Program-made: the position numbers and the translations under genes
NCBI RefSeq assembly: GCF_022965805.1
Contig: NC_133102.1
Span: 8,998,885-9,062,884 of the forward strand
Source: Primulina eburnea
Lineage: Eukaryota; Streptophyta; Magnoliopsida; Lamiales; Gesneriaceae
Length of the DNA stretch: 64,000 bases
Direction of reading: 5' to 3'
The notes under the pieces: generated by a model
What the model was told of the DNA's origin: nothing
Database searches by the model: none
What the model saw: the letters and a program-made list of their open reading frames with translations, nothing else
In this document: positions 1 through 12,039 of the stretch, piece by piece
Numbering within the stretch: the first letter of the stretch is position 1
How the letters are laid out: every line of letters begins with the position of its first letter

Positions 1-2093
1 AGAAGGAGCAGGGTCTGCTGTGCTTTCTGCTGGAATTGCAGAAACAGTAGGTTCATCAGCAACCAAGGGAAGAGCGATTTCTTCAGTAGGAAAGGCTAAG
101 TCAGAGGCCAAAGCTTCTTCCGTTGGTGCAATAACAGCATGTGAATCTGATGGTGCTTCAGTAGAAGGTGCAGAAGGCTGTTCCAGAAGAATGTTCATTT
201 CTGCTTGATGAGCAGCAGAAAACATCTCTAAATTCGGCAGTAAAGAAGTAGCATCTGGTTCTGCTATTTGTTGCCCTGGGTTAGGAGAAACAGAAGGGGG
301 CAATGAAATAGCCGGTGCTGCTTCCAGAGTAGTGGAGACTGAAGGGACAATCGATTCAATGACTTCCTCAACCGAAGCCAGTTCATGCACGGACAATAGT
401 GATGATGACGGAATGGACCTAGTCGGAGATGCAGGAGTACTAAGAGCAGATGCCTTTGGGGAAGCTGTAGTCCTTTCCTCAACTGTCTGATGCTGTTGAA
501 AGATTGTGACAAGGCCAACATGATAGACAGTAGGCTCTCCAAAGCCTTGTTCTTGAGCAAGAAGTTGCTCACTCATCTGCTTTTACCTGTCAGATAGAAT
601 CATAATAACATTTTGATCCTGAACAGCAGTAGGAGCAGCAGGATCAAAATTTGATTGAAGAACTTTCAGAACCGATTCTAATTTCTGACATTTCAGCTGA
701 TCGAGGATAAAATTCCTTCTTCGCAAGGCCTCGATGACATTTTCTGTTTTTGCCAGCTGAAAAATCTTCTTTTCTGCATTCATCATCTTGCCGTAATTCC
801 CTTTTGTTTTGAAGTAAGCAAAAGAGTGGGATAGTCGGACAGTATGCCATTCATCAAAAAACGCATGTCATCGTTTGCAGAGGTCTCAATCTCGGCTAGA
901 GGAAGATCAACGCCGGTGGTGACAGTGGTCTTGTGACCAAAAATAGGTGGTTCTTCGACCATTTTTCCTTTGCCTTTGACAGAAGATGAAATAGGCACGA
1001 TGGGTCGAAAAGGAGAAGACCCGCTTGCTGGTTCTCGAAAAACTATTCCAGATGTTGGCTTGAAAACAGTAGCAGTAGAAGGTGCTGAAATAGATGCAGT
1101 AGCGTGTGCAGTCGAAGAAGCAGTTGATCGAGCAGAAGGAACCGCTTCTGGAAAGACCTGTCGAATAGGTACTTTCTCAATTTCAGACAGTGCTGCTGTC
1201 TTCTTAATCTTAAGAATGGTGCGCGGTTTCTTCTTGGCTGGGGTTGGTACTGGTGGTTGAACAGCAGCAGCAGACTCTTCTGATACTGTTTTGTCTGAAT
1301 CCGTCGAAATAACCACTCGTTTCTTTGAAATTTTCTTTTGATGTTTTGAAGCCTCAGAAGCAGTTTCCTCAATTTCCTTCTTCAACGCAACAAACTCCGC
1401 CACGGTTGGCTTAGGCCTTAAGGCCAGTACATTTGCACCATCAATCATGGTGACTGAAGTAGCATCTAGATCACTGGTAGAGGCAAAACCAGCATCCTTG
1501 AGCATAGCGCTGATCTGAACAGCAAAACCAGAACTCCTCCTGACAACCATATACTTAATAATTCTGAAAATAAAATGACTCCAGTCCACCTTAATCCCCT
1601 TAGTGATGGCAGTCATTACTTGAACCTTCTCCTTCGTCAACTTGTCGAATGTGCCAGCTTTGATCAAAATAGCTTTAGCCACAATGTCGGCCAGAATCTG
1701 ATATTCTATTTTGAGCAATTTCTTGTGACAAGAAGGAGACACTTCTTCTCCAGATGCTGAGAAAGAGCTGAGTGCAACAGACATATCTGTCTTGGAAATA
1801 TCAGAAAGTTCAGACGTACCCGAAAGTGGAAGGAGAAAGGTTGCTCCTAAGTGTGCGGCATCAATAGAGATAGATGCATCTCCTTGAGTATGAACAATCC
1901 TTCCTTCATGCAATGTTGCTTTAGCGTAAAATTCCAGAAGAGCATTTTTGTAAATAACTGCTGGTGCTTCCAGGAATTTCCTGAGTCCCGATTTTTCAAT
2001 ATCCTGAAACATTTTAAGGAGATTCTCATCCTTGATGTTGAGAACCGAATCAAAGTTAACTTGATAAGCGTTAAGAGTGTATGCTCCAGCCAT
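1..2093 (-). pseudogene. Sirevirus accessory gene C, copy 1 (env-like position), broken and cut by the window edge
   Basis: This gene lies downstream of the copia RNase H, in the same orientation and where Sireviruses may carry an env-like gene. I take the ATG at 2093 (protein begins MAGAYTL) because the second copia copy starts at the matching place; the open frame upstream has no ATG. The frame is open from 2093 to 783 (436 residues). An N-terminal globular domain of about 230 residues (FDSVLNI, SGLRKFL, EFYAKAT, LPLSG) is followed by a Ser/Thr/Pro/Lys-rich stretch. A frameshift near 786 moves reading into 786-583 (IEALRRRNFILDQ). An in-frame TAA at 583-585 follows, and reading then stays open from 576 to the left edge. 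No signal peptide, membrane span or fusion motif is visible, so it is not an obvious envelope protein. Its function is unknown. Confidence 0.8.
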
Positions 2094-2241
2094 TTCTGTA
2101 TGTAGATAAAATTGGATAAACTTTGCAGTAGTTAGAGATGATATGAGAGAAAGCAGTAGCTGAATAACGATAGATATGAAACAGTAAAGGTGAAAAGGTG
2201 AAATTTGAAATAGATATACAGCCGTCAAATAAACATAAAGA

Positions 2242-2247
2242 CACGTG
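2242..2247 (-). promoter_or_regulatory. G-box (CACGTG) upstream of gene C copy 1
   Basis: The palindrome GACACGTGTC is centred about 150 bp before the ATG of gene C. The same core sits at 36909-36914, 143 bp before the ATG of the second copy, with TGACACGTGTC shared between the two. G-boxes bind plant bZIP and bHLH factors. That it drives gene C is inference. Confidence 0.45.
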
Positions 2248-2653
2248 TCAGTATGTTCTTGGTTGAGTGTTTGAAAAGTTTTGCAGAAACTGTCAGAAAT
2301 ACGAATGATTTGAAAATTTTGAAAAATGGCGGGCTGTCCAGACGGTTACTAAAAAAAATCAGAAGAGGATTTGTCATTTTATGATAACGTCTGCTGGAAG
2401 TTTCAGGGTGCTTAAATATTTAAGCACTTTGACAAAAACCAGCAGACTTGAAGTTTTATCGAAAAGACAAACATTCTCTCTGTTTTCTGAAAAGGTGTCA
2501 AACTCTTAGTCTGACTAAAATATTGTTCCCCCTCAGTAAATGCAATTAATAAGTGGTCATAATTGTGACAAGTGACTCTTGGCCATCTCTCAATCTGAGC
2601 CGTTGAAAATGAACAGTCGCAATCTTGCGATTCGCAATAGTCTTTGTTCCCTC

Positions 2654-2661
2654 TATAAATA
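2654..2661 (+). promoter_or_regulatory. TATA box for antisense small gene in copia 1
   Basis: TATAAATA lies on the strand opposite to the element's genes, 45-52 bp before an ATG at 2706. The same octamer precedes the antisense small genes in copia 2 (37293, 37991) and in the Tat element (60183-60190 and 61136-61143 on the minus strand). Confidence 0.5.
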
Positions 2662-2705
2662 CCTTCATATCTTGAACGAAGTTAAACAGATGAACTTCAA
2701 AAAAA

Positions 2706-2963
2706 ATGAAAACTCAAGTAAAAAGAGAGTTAGAGTTTGATTCAGGAGTCGAAGCAAAACTGTTCAGAGATAAGTTTGAGGATATCATTATTTTCGTAAT
2801 GATCCTTGAAATACACTCTTGGAGTTGTAGTTTCCACAGTCAAGCAGATCTGTTGCTTCGATTGAGTTTGAAATGTAGCATCGATTTCTTCCAGAAGCAT
2901 GCTAATGCAATAAGAGAGTGCTGGTGGATTGATGATGTTGAAATCCTCTCTGATGCCCTGTAA
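2706..2963 (+). CDS. Candidate antisense small ORF, 85 aa, position of mini-gene A/B
   Basis: This open frame from ATG (MKTQVKRELEF) to TAA lies between pol and gene C, antisense to both, 45 bp after a TATA box. The protein shows a charged start, a hydrophobic middle (IIIFVMILE) and no domain I recognise. I cannot align it convincingly with mini-gene A or B of copia 2. However, the downstream DNA (3210-3240, ending TTTTCTGCAAGTATC) closely matches the sequence after mini-gene A (37758-37792). It may be a decayed A-type gene, a third type, or a chance ORF. An AATAAA-type signal is at about 3189. Confidence 0.35.
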   Translation: MKTQVKRELEFDSGVEAKLFRDKFEDIIIFVMILEIHSWSCSFHSQADLLLRLSLKCSIDFFQKHANAIRECWWIDDVEILSDAL

Positions 2964-3225
2964 GGCATCTAAAAATTACATTAGTGCTGACAAGACCCAA
3001 GCTTGCTAGATTCTTTCTAGGCCTTGAGCTTGCTGGATTCTCTTGTTCCTGTTGAAGTACTTTGCAAGCAAATAACAGAGAACTCCTATTACTGAAGACA
3101 AAAGCTAAATGTAACGCTACTGGTTAAATAGCATTGAAGTTCTACTGTTTTTACTTTTGCATCGTGTAATGTACTGAAATGGCTTCTAATAAAGTTCCAG
3201 TTTACGTATCTGACTTTCCTTCTGC

Positions 3226-3240
3226 TTTTCTGCAAGTATC
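3226..3240 (+). promoter_or_regulatory. Conserved 3' motif TTTTCTGCAAGTATC after antisense small gene
   Basis: A closely related motif follows mini-gene A (37776-37792) and mini-gene B (38508-38520) of copia 2. A weaker form follows Tat genes A and B on the minus strand. It may be a 3'-end or polyadenylation element; the role is inferred only from its recurrence. Confidence 0.35.
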
Positions 3241-3312
3241 TTACTGTTAGTTCAATACGATAAATAAGCGAGTAAGAATAAAAGTTAACTAAGATAAAAG
3301 AAAATAATCAAG

Positions 3313-6300
3313 TTAATCTATCAAACCAAGAGAATTACGAAAGTAAGAAAACTTATTCTCTGGTAAGGGTTTTGTGAAGATATCTGCTGTTTGTTGATCA
3401 GTAGAAACATATTCCAGACGAATGTTCTTCTTCTGCACATGATCTCTAATAAAGTGATGTCTCATGTCTATGTGCTTCGTTCTGGAATGAAGTACTGGAT
3501 TTTGTGTGATTGCAATTGCACTGGTATTGTCACAGAATATAGGTGATTCGGAGGCTTGAATCTCATAGTCTCTTAACTGTTGTTGAATCCACAGTATCTG
3601 AGAGCAGCAGCTCCCAGCAGCCAGATATTCTGCTTCTGCAGTAGATGTGGCTATGGAAGTCTGTTTCTTGCTAAACCAGGATATTAGCCTATCACCAAGA
3701 AATTGACAAAACCCACTTGTGCTTTTTCGGTCTAGTTTGCAACCTGCATAATCAGCATCTGAATATCCAATAAGATTTAACGATGAATCATTGGGATACC
3801 ATAAACCGACATTTTGAGTTCCTTTCAAGTACTTCAAAATACGTTTAGCAGCAATATAATGAGATTGTTTGGGGTTAGATTGAAATCTAGCACAAATGCA
3901 AACAGCAAACATGATATCTGGTCTACTGGCAGTAAAATATAATAATGAACCAATAAGACCTCGATACTGAGTTACCTCTACTGGAATACCACTTTCATCT
4001 TTATCAAGCTTAATAGATGAGCTCATTGGAGTAGAAGCAGCAGAGCATGCTTACATTCCAAACTTTTTCAGAAGCTCCTTGGTGTACTTGGCTTGATTTA
4101 TAAAGATTCCAGTCTCTGATTGCTTAATCTGTAATCCTAGGAAGAATGTTAATTCTCCCATCATACTCATTTCGAATTTATCCTGCATCAATTTTCCAAA
4201 CTTTGCACATAATTTGGGGTAAGTTGACCCAAAAATAATATCATCAACATAGATCTGTACTAAAAGAATGTGCTTATTCTTAACTAAAGTAAATAAAGTT
4301 TTATCTACTGCTCCAATGGTAAAATCATGATCAATAAGAAACTGAGATAGAGTGTCATACCATGCTCTGGGTGTCTGTTTTAAACCATATAATGCTTTGC
4401 GTAATTTAAATACATGATGAGGAGAGAAATGATCGATAAAACCTGGAGGTTGTTCGACGTATACTTCTTCTTGTAAAAGACCATTTAGAAAGCACTTTTC
4501 ACATCCATTTGATATACTTTGAAATTCTTGAAAGCAGCAAAGGCTAAGAATATTCTGATTGCTTCGAGCCTTGCTACTGGTGCGTAGGTCTCATCAAAGT
4601 CTATTCCTTCTTCTTGTCTGAAACCTTGAGCAACCAATCTTGCTTTATTTCTCACCACTGTGCCTTCTTCATTGAGTTTGTTTCAGAATACCCACCGAGT
4701 TCCAATGACAGCTTGGTGAGATGGTCTAGGTACTAGAAACCAAACTTCATTATGTTTGAATTGATTCAGCTCTTCTTGCATGGCTTCAATCCAACTAGGA
4801 TCCAGAAGAGCTTCTTCAATTTTCTTTGGTTCATCTTGAGATATAAAAGCAGTATGCATGTATTCATTAAGCATTTGCCTTCTGGTTCTCAAAGGCGCTG
4901 CTGGATTACCAATAACCAATGATGGAGGATGAGATTTTCTCCAGACAAACGGATTTGAATGGACATCTTCCTGATTTGATATGTTAAGATTGTCTTCTAC
5001 AGAACCAGTAGTAGGTTCTTGAACATCTTCTACTGGTATTGGTATATCCAAGTTCTGTACTTCTGGTTCCACTATTGGTATGTCTGGTTCTGGATTTTGA
5101 AGATCCTTGGTATTTGCTTCTACATCATCTTCACTGTCAATTTCCAAGTGAATCCTGTCTAACCTGTTACTTAAATCAGATATGTTAGAAATTTCAGCAC
5201 TGTTGTCTTCATCGAAGACAACATGAATCGATTCTTCAACATTAAGAGTTCTATTGTTGAAGATTTTAAAAGCTCTGCTTACAGCAGAGTAACCAAGAAA
5301 TATTCCAGCATCTGATTTTGAGTCAAAAGCAGTCAAATGATTTTTGCCATTATTTAGTACAAAACATTTGCAACCAAACACATGAAAATAAGATACGTTA
5401 GGCTTCTTCCTTTTCCATATTTCATACGGAGTCTGGTTGTGTCTTTTGTTGACCATAGATCTGTTTTGTGTGTAACAAGCAGTATTGATTGCTTCAGCCC
5501 AGAAGCGCTGAGAAATGTCTGCATCTGCTAGCATTGTTCTAGCTGCTTCTTTTAGAGTTCTATTTCTCCTCTCAGCTACTCCGTTTTGTTGAGGTGTTCT
5601 GGCAGCTGAATATTCATGATGAATCCCCTGCTCATTCAAATATAATTCAAGATACTTGTTAGTGAACTCAGTGCCCCGATCACTTCTGATTTTGATGATG
5701 GTAGTAGATTTTTCATTTTGAATCCTTTTCAGAAGCTTGATCAAATGGCTACTGGTTTGATCTTTTCCTGCGAGAAATATTACCCAAGTGAATCTAGAGA
5801 AATCATCAATAACAACAAGAGTATATTTCATTCCCCCTAAGCTCATGATGGGGATAGGACCAAATAGATCCATATGCAGTAGTTCCAGACATCTTGAAGT
5901 TGATTTGCTATCTTTGGCCTTGAAACTGGATCTTATCTGTTTCCCAAGCTGACAAGCAGAACAAACATGATTTTTAACGAAATTAATATCAGGTAATCCA
6001 TCAACTATATTCTGCTTCTTGAGATAATTGATTGACTTGAAATTCAGATGATTCAATTTCTTGTGCCATAGCCAGTGTTTATTGCTAAGAGAAGCAACTA
6101 AACATGTAGGAGTATTGACATGATTTGAGTTCCAGGAGACTCTGTAAGTGTTGCCTTCTCTCTTTCCGGTTAACACAGTAGTTTCAGCAGAATCTCTAAC
6201 TATACATGAATGCTTCTGAAAAGCTACAGAATAACCATTATCACATAGTTGACTAATGCTGATTAAATTGTAACAAAGATTGTCAACTAGTAACACGTCA

Positions 6301-6511
6301 TTAATAGTGATGTTACCATGGATAATCTTACCCTTACCCATAGTTCTACCTTTTGAGTTGTCTCCAAAAGTTATCTTTGGTCCAGTACAACTCACTATCT
6401 CAGAAAGTAGGTTTTTCTGTCCAGTCATGTGTTTGGAACATCCACTGTCCAGATACCATGTAGAGTTACTGATTTCTGCTTCCTTCTGTTGTTCCTGCAA
6501 ACACAAATTTT
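3313..6511 (-). pseudogene. pol: Copia (Sirevirus) pol: protease/integrase/RT/RNase H, degenerate
   Basis: The domain order is copia-type. It starts at the protease (WYLDSGCSKHMTG). The GAG-pre-integrase zinc-binding region follows (HKKLNHLNFKSI, CSACQLGK), then the integrase core ([30 protein letters not shown]), RT ([17 protein letters not shown]) and RNase H (SDADYAGCKLDRKSTSG, STAEAEY, DNTSAI, HSRTKHIDMRHH), ending at 3313. Lesions are a TGA at about 4678-4680 after TRWVF, a one-base deletion near 4493 found by comparison with copia 2, and a TAA near 4053. The beginning is in a different frame from gag. It resembles the SIRE/Maximus lineage. It cannot make an intact polyprotein. Confidence 0.9.
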
Positions 6512-6529
6512 AGTATCTGGTACCCAAAT

Positions 6530-8551
6530 CTATTTGGGTCCAAGCCTTATCAGTCCTTTGGGAACCCACATTTGTACAATTCTTGGTGACTTTGTACTTC
6601 GGGTATCCAAAGATGTGTGTGCAACAGAAAGTCTGTTATTTCTAACAGTATGCATATCAAAATGTTGTTCTTCCCTTCTGTTTCTGTTTTCCAGTCTGTA
6701 TCTCTTCTGAACAGGTTTAGAGTTGTAGTACTGGTAGTTTTTAACCTTCATAGGATGTTGTCTTCCAGAGTTGAATTCTTTTCTGAATCTAGAACTCTGG
6801 TCAACTTTTTCCTTAGGTTTAACGTAACCCAGACCATAGTGCATTCTTCTGTTCGTCAGATTTACATTCCTTTCAACTGAAGCAGTAGGTACTTCTAGTT
6901 CCTGTACTACGCTGGATTTCACAAAGTGAATGTATTTCCCTTTGCATGTTTCCAGTGTTGGCTTAATATTCGTTTCAGAAGTGCCTTCATTATTACAAAA
7001 ACCGAGACCACTCCTATCTCCTGATTGTTTTTGTAATTCTTGCATCTTTTCCAATGAAACAGAAGACTTGTTCCAAGCATTCACCAGTAGCGACAACTTC
7101 TGGTTTTCAGAAAGCACCTTCTGGTAATCTGCATTGGCTCTTTCATTCTCAGTTATTAATTTACTCATCTTAACTTGTAAATCATTGCAGCTGTCTACTT
7201 GCAAGCAAGTTAACTTACTGTTCTGATTCTTTAAGTTCTGATTTTCAATCTTAACTTCTTCAAATGATTGAGAAAGTCTGGAATACTCTTTTACCATTTC
7301 ATGTAGTGCATCAACCAAATCAGTTCGTGTAAATTAATTAGAGTCAAAGTCAAATACCTCTCCAGATGTCATGGTTGAGTCATTGTCCGCCATTGGACAT
7401 TTGACTTCTTCTGCATCACTATCACTGGAATGACTTTCTGAGTCAGATGACTCAGAACTTGAGTCCGCCCACTTAGATTTGCTTTCTTCGGCAATCATCG
7501 CTTTTCGATCTCTTCTGGACTTTTTGTCATTCCTCTTGTGATCCTTTCTCTTTTAGTCATCCTTCTTTGGTTTAGGACAATCTGCAATGAAGTGACCTAT
7601 CTTTCCACAGTTAAAGCATCCCATATCACCAGATGGTGAATCTTTCTTGAAGTTGCGATTGGGACCCTGATAGGTTCGATGGTTCTTCTTCATGAACCTG
7701 GAGAATTTCTTTACAAATAAGGACATAGCATCACTACTGATTTGTTCAGCAGTCTTCTCCATTGTATTGTCAATGATCACAGCAGGTAATGCCTGAGATA
7801 CAACTGCAGCAGCAGTAGAAGAGGTAGAGGCAGTAGCAGTAAAAGCAGTAGCAGTAGCAGCAAGAGCCTTGGTGGGTAGGCTTGAAGGCTCTTCTCCACT
7901 TATCACTTCCAATTCGAACTCGTAGGCTTTCAGATCTGCAAATAAGTCGTGCAGTTCCAATTTGTTCAAGTCTTTGGATACTCTCATAGCCATTGTTTTA
8001 ACATCTCATTCTCTGGGTAAAGCTCTCATCACCTTGAGGGCTATTTCTCTATTGTTATACTCTTTACCCAGAGCTGTTAGCTCATTTACCAAGCTGCTGA
8101 ATCTTTCATCAAACTCATTTAGAGTTTCACCAGCTCTCATTTTCAGATTTTCAAACTTCTGCATTGCTACAGACAGTTTGTTTTCTTTCGTTTGCTCATT
8201 TCCTTCACATATCTGGATGAGCTTTTCCCAAATATCCTTTGCAGTAGAACACATTTTAATCTTGCTGAAAGTGTTCTTGTCGAGAGTTTTATACAATATA
8301 TCCTTCGCCACATTATCAAGATTGGCCTTTTTCTTATCTTCACTGGTCCATTCACTTCTTGATTTTTCGACCATCTGTGGTGCACCGTCAGTAACAGCAA
8401 CAGCTGTGTTAGGCTTTAAGATTTTCAGTGGACCATCTGTGATGACATACCACATGTCATCATCTTGTGCTGCAAGATGAGCTTGCATCCTTATCTTCCA
8501 GTCATCAAAATCTTCTTTAGAGAACATAGGGATCTTGCTGAAGTGTGCCAT
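6530..8551 (-). pseudogene. gag: Copia (Sirevirus) gag, broken by nonsense changes
   Basis: It starts MAHFSKIPMFSKEDFDDWK, followed by AQDDDMWYV, the typical Sirevirus gag opening, and carries a UBN2-type gag domain. A CCHC knuckle (CFNCGKIGHFIADC) lies near 7580-7620. A coiled-coil-rich region with EEVKIENQNLKNQN follows, and the gene ends WVPKG...GPK before a TAG at 6530. Compared with the intact gag of copia 2, a Trp codon has become TGA at 8003-8005, a TAA lies at about 7550, and another TAA near 7335. The gag initiation ATG is 47 bases inside the LTR boundary on the transcript side, just after the PBS. Confidence 0.9.
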
Positions 8552-8582
8552 TTGTTGTAGTTTTTCACAAACAAGAATAACT

Positions 8583-8595
8583 TGCTCTCATACCA
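8583..8595 (-). other. Primer-binding site (initiator tRNA-Met type)
   Basis: Minus-strand TGGTATGAGAGCA is one mismatch from the plant tRNA-iMet PBS (TGGTATCAGAGC). It sits two bases inside the LTR end, which marks 8598-9605 as the 5' LTR of the element at 1-8597. Confidence 0.75.
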
Positions 8596-8597
8596 AT

Positions 8598-9605
8598 TGT
8601 TGAGGATCGAAGTTGAGTTTAGAGGGGGGGTGAATAAACTCTACTCGTTTTTCGTTCTGATGAGGTACTAAAATCCTGTTAAGGATAGTAGTTGATCTTG
8701 TGCGAATACTTTCACCTGATTACAATAAAGCGTGCGCAAACAATCTGATGAAGTAGTTGAAAAACAATAAAACAGTAGGCAGTAGTTGTTTATGGAAGTT
8801 CGAAGATAAACTCTTCTACATCTCCCCTTCTTCTGTTTCCAGAAGGTATAACTAAAAGACTTTGGATATTACAGTACAATTCTTGTACACACCCACTTCA
8901 GAAGGACTTACACCTCAGCCTACTGAAACTCTTAGTTTCTCAACTCACAAAAATGCGAAACACAAAGTTCTGAAAAGACTCTTTTCAGATTACAGACTCT
9001 TCTGACAAAGTATAAATGATGTAAAGATCGTGAAGAGTGTAAGAATCAGTAGCACAAGATGATCTTCAAAAGATCAGATATAAGCTATGAAGCGCGTGCT
9101 ACTTTTCTTTGTGTTGAACTTTAAATGCTCAAGGAATTTTGATATTCGTCTGATAAGAGAGAAGCTTTGTTCCTTGAAGAATGATAATAAGCGAAGTGTC
9201 GTGTCGAACAAGGATTTGATCCAAGTATATATAATCGACTGAGTTCAACGTTCACAATCAGAGTATGTCTTCAGATAACTGATACAATCAGCTTTATTAC
9301 CGAAAGAAGTTCCTGCAGAAAAGCTATAAAACAATCAGTCTTGTTTTATAATTAATTGGGTAAAGTGCAATAAATGACTCCGTATAGTATTTAATGCTGC
9401 AATTAATACTAGTACTAGGAACTCTTTAACGGTAACAATTAAGATAGCAACGTTAGAAAACGTTCTCTACTGGTTTTGTATTGTTATCCCTTTCTACTGG
9501 TTTAGTTATAGTAGATCAGCAGCTACTGATAAGTTATTCTATTGTTCTGGTCTGCTGGTCTACTGGTCTTAGTTATCATCGCCACAATAAAATTCATGTC
9601 TAACA
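8598..9605 (-). repeat. Sirevirus LTR shared by two tandem elements
   Basis: About 1.0 kb, with TG...CA ends (plus strand TGTTGAGG ... CTAACA). The PBS lies just to its left and a polypurine tract just to its right, both reading on the minus strand. It is therefore the 5' LTR of the left element and the 3' LTR of the right one. No target-site duplication can flank a shared LTR, and none is seen. Confidence 0.8.
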
Positions 9606-9617
9606 ATTTCCCCCTTT
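9606..9617 (-). other. Polypurine tract of the upstream tandem element
   Basis: Minus strand AAAGGGGGAAAT directly abuts the LTR start TGTTAG. The equivalent tract in copia 2 is at 33919-33932. It primes plus-strand DNA synthesis in LTR elements. Confidence 0.7.
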
Positions 9618-9717
9618 GTGGTGATGCCAAAACCTAAACAGTAGAAAGTCGTTAAATAAAACAGATAATCATTTCAACAAAAGGATAATGTCAATAAAGT
9701 ATTAAGATAAAAAAAAA

Positions 9718-10422
9718 TCAATCGGTTCCAATATCCCTGTAAATGATTTCTTCATTCTGAGGTTCTTGATCTCTTCTGTTAGAAGGTTCAGCCTCATCTT
9801 CTGGTTGCCTAGCTCCTGCTTGATCTCCTCTATCTCCTCTATCTTCCCCCTTTTTGGCATCAGCGGCAACCACATGGGCAAAGAGGTCATTCAGTCTGTC
9901 GGAAATATTTTGAATGCCATCGGTTAGCATCTCCAGATATGGGGTCTGAGAAGAGATGCGATTATCCAATGTAGTGATAGATTGATTTTGAGAGTCAATC
10001 TTGGCATCCAAAAGTTCCACAGAAGTAGACAGTGATCGGAAGAGATCATCATGCTCAGTGATTCGAGTGAGTATATCATTTTGAGCAAGCATGATGGTAC
10101 CGTGAGTTCTCGATATAGCTTGTCTGAAAACGACGGTTTCAGCATACATCTTGTCCATGGTCTCCGCCGTGTTATAGATGTGTTTGCCCATTCGTTCTCT
10201 GAAAGATTGAGCACCACTGAATTCCGAAATGTTTTCACAAGATATACGTTTCACTAAAGCAGAGATGTTGTTGAGTTCGCTTTGTAGAGACTCAATCTGA
10301 TATTCCAGGTTAAATGCATCCGATTCCGGGGAGGGAGTTCGCGCAAGAGTGCGTTGCTTAATCTAAGAAAGACGAGAGGTCGTCTCAGTCAGAACAGGAT
10401 GAGAAATAGTCAACGCAGTAGA
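9718..10422 (-). pseudogene. Gene C (upstream tandem copy), C-terminal part after Tekay insertion
   Basis: This is the last part of gene C, continuous in origin with 17942-18198 before the Tekay element inserted. The open frame from about 10361 ends at 9718. It is predicted to be helical and coiled-coil (LDAKIDSQNQSITTLDNRIS), then has a charged tail (VVAADAKKGEDRGDRGDQ) comparable with the end of copia 2 gene C (HMAQFDKKGEV). An in-frame TAG lies near 10362-10364. The stretch 9618-9717 is 3' untranslated. Confidence 0.7.
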
Positions 10423-10427
10423 AACAA

Positions 10428-11850
10428 TGTAGTGACCCGTTCCAGAATCACCTACTAATGAAGAACTAAGCATGCAATTAACTTAATTAATAATAATCAG
10501 AGATAACAGCGGAAAATATGGCCGACGACGATAGTTATACAACCCAAACGAAGAATCCAGGACAACTAAACTAAAATGAAATATACGGTACAACCATATC
10601 GAATCAAAAAGATACCGAAGAACTAAACCAACCAGCTACTCAACGTCCTCCGCCTCCTCCTCCTGAGCTGTCCAACCTGAGGCCTGCCCCGTGGGAATGG
10701 GGTGTCCAAGATAAACAAAACCGAGGACGTGAGCGATAAGAACGCCCAGTACAAAAGCATGAGTATACAAACCTATATGAAATGCACATGCTATGATATG
10801 ATACCAGGGTAGTCAAGAAACAGGAGTAACAAAGGATCTCAATATGCTCAGTCTAGAGGCGCCAAGTGGATAGTGCCGCGCGGTACTCCTCTGGGTCACT
10901 GCATCCACTACAAGAACAGACGTGGACCTAAAATGTCCCGGATCACCGAAGCCCTCCCGACCCGTCGGCCACTGTGTACTCTCGGTGTCCATGCGTCCAC
11001 AAGATAAGACAGGGCTGAGCGGCCCCACAAGATATAGCTTATCTCGAAAGAGATACAGCTCAACAGTAAAGGCTATCTCGAAGGAGATACGGCTCAACAT
11101 GAAATGCAACATGCAGTAATAAACGTGACATAATAGCATGCATCATATGACATATATCAATGCACCACATAATCATGCAACACATATAAGGATGTATACT
11201 CGACCAGGATATCTCGGATAGTACTTTCGTACCTCAAACCAGCAGATCCTAACAATCAGTCCTAGACTCACGCCTGCGTCCGCAGTCAGCCCACTGGTGC
11301 TGCTAGCTCCAAACTAGAGCACAGCTCCGCTACAACACTAGTAGCTCCCCGCTAGTGCCCGAACCTCGGAAAAAGACTAGAAACCTGTCAGAAACGACTG
11401 AAATGCTCTGGAATACTCTGAAATGGCGAGTCACAAATGAAGCCTCGCGCCTCTATTTATAGCCAATGTTCGGACGCTCCGATCCACTTCGGAAGCTCCG
11501 ATCTGGTACACTTCGGACGATCCGAACCCACTTCGGACGATCCGAACCCTGCATGTCTTCCACGAGTACAGCCACCTGTCCCGGACGATCCGAGTCTTGA
11601 TCGGACGATCCGAACCCTTCCACGTGTCCAGACACCTGGCTCGGACGATCCGAACCCTGATCGGACGATCCGAACCCTTCCACGTGTCCAGAACCCTTCC
11701 ACGTGTCCAGCCACCTGTCTCGGACGGTCTGAACTCACTTCGGATGATCCGAACCCTCTTCGGACAATCCGAACCTGGTTCGGTCTTTCCGATCCCACCG
11801 AAATATAATTAATCCAATAATTAACTCAAATTAGGAATCGGGTTACTACA
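10428..11850 (-). repeat. Tekay 3' LTR
   Basis: 1423 bp, plus strand TGTAGTGACCC ... GGGTTACTACA. The ends form an imperfect inverted repeat. Small open frames inside (for example 10813-11139) are duplicated in the other LTR and are not genes. Confidence 0.95.
11465..11800. repeat. Palindromic CGGACGATCCG minisatellite in Tekay LTR
   Basis: About a dozen copies of a near-palindrome of the form TTCGGACGATCCGAA (6-bp arms, 3-nt centre) are spaced by CCC and CACGTGTCCAG-like linkers. They lie in the first ~400 bp of the LTR in element orientation (U3). The same array is repeated at about 17550-17886. Confidence 0.8.
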
Positions 11851-11863
11851 TTCTCCCCCCCTT
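11851..11863 (-). other. Tekay polypurine tract
   Basis: Minus-strand run AAGGGGGGGAGAA ends directly at the 3' LTR start TGTAGTAACC. Confidence 0.75.
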
Positions 11864-12039
11864 AAAAAGATTTCGTCCTCGAAATCAGGCTTAGAGGATG
11901 AACAAAACGAAATAACAACATCGTTATTACATCTCAATGGTTGTTGAATACAACTGATATTTCGATTACAACTGAAAACACAAACATATACAAAGCATAA
12001 CTCAAAAGAGCTCTGGATGCTCCGAACGCATACGACTCT

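Noticed and set aside
970..1260. Plus-strand ORF opposite gene C copy 1
   Set aside because: Antisense shadow of the Ser/Thr-rich coding region; no TATA or start context.
8583..8595. tRNA-like matches at 8583, 16496 and 45883
   Set aside because: They are 13-base primer-binding sites complementary to tRNA 3' ends, not tRNA genes; no cloverleaf.
10813..11139. 108-aa ORF repeated exactly at 16898-17224
   Set aside because: Lies within the two LTR copies; the duplication reflects the LTR, not a gene family.
11437..11812. Overlapping ORFs in several frames on both strands of the Tekay LTR
   Set aside because: They are translations of the palindromic CGGACGATCCG minisatellite, duplicated at 17516-17898 in the other LTR; no codon structure.
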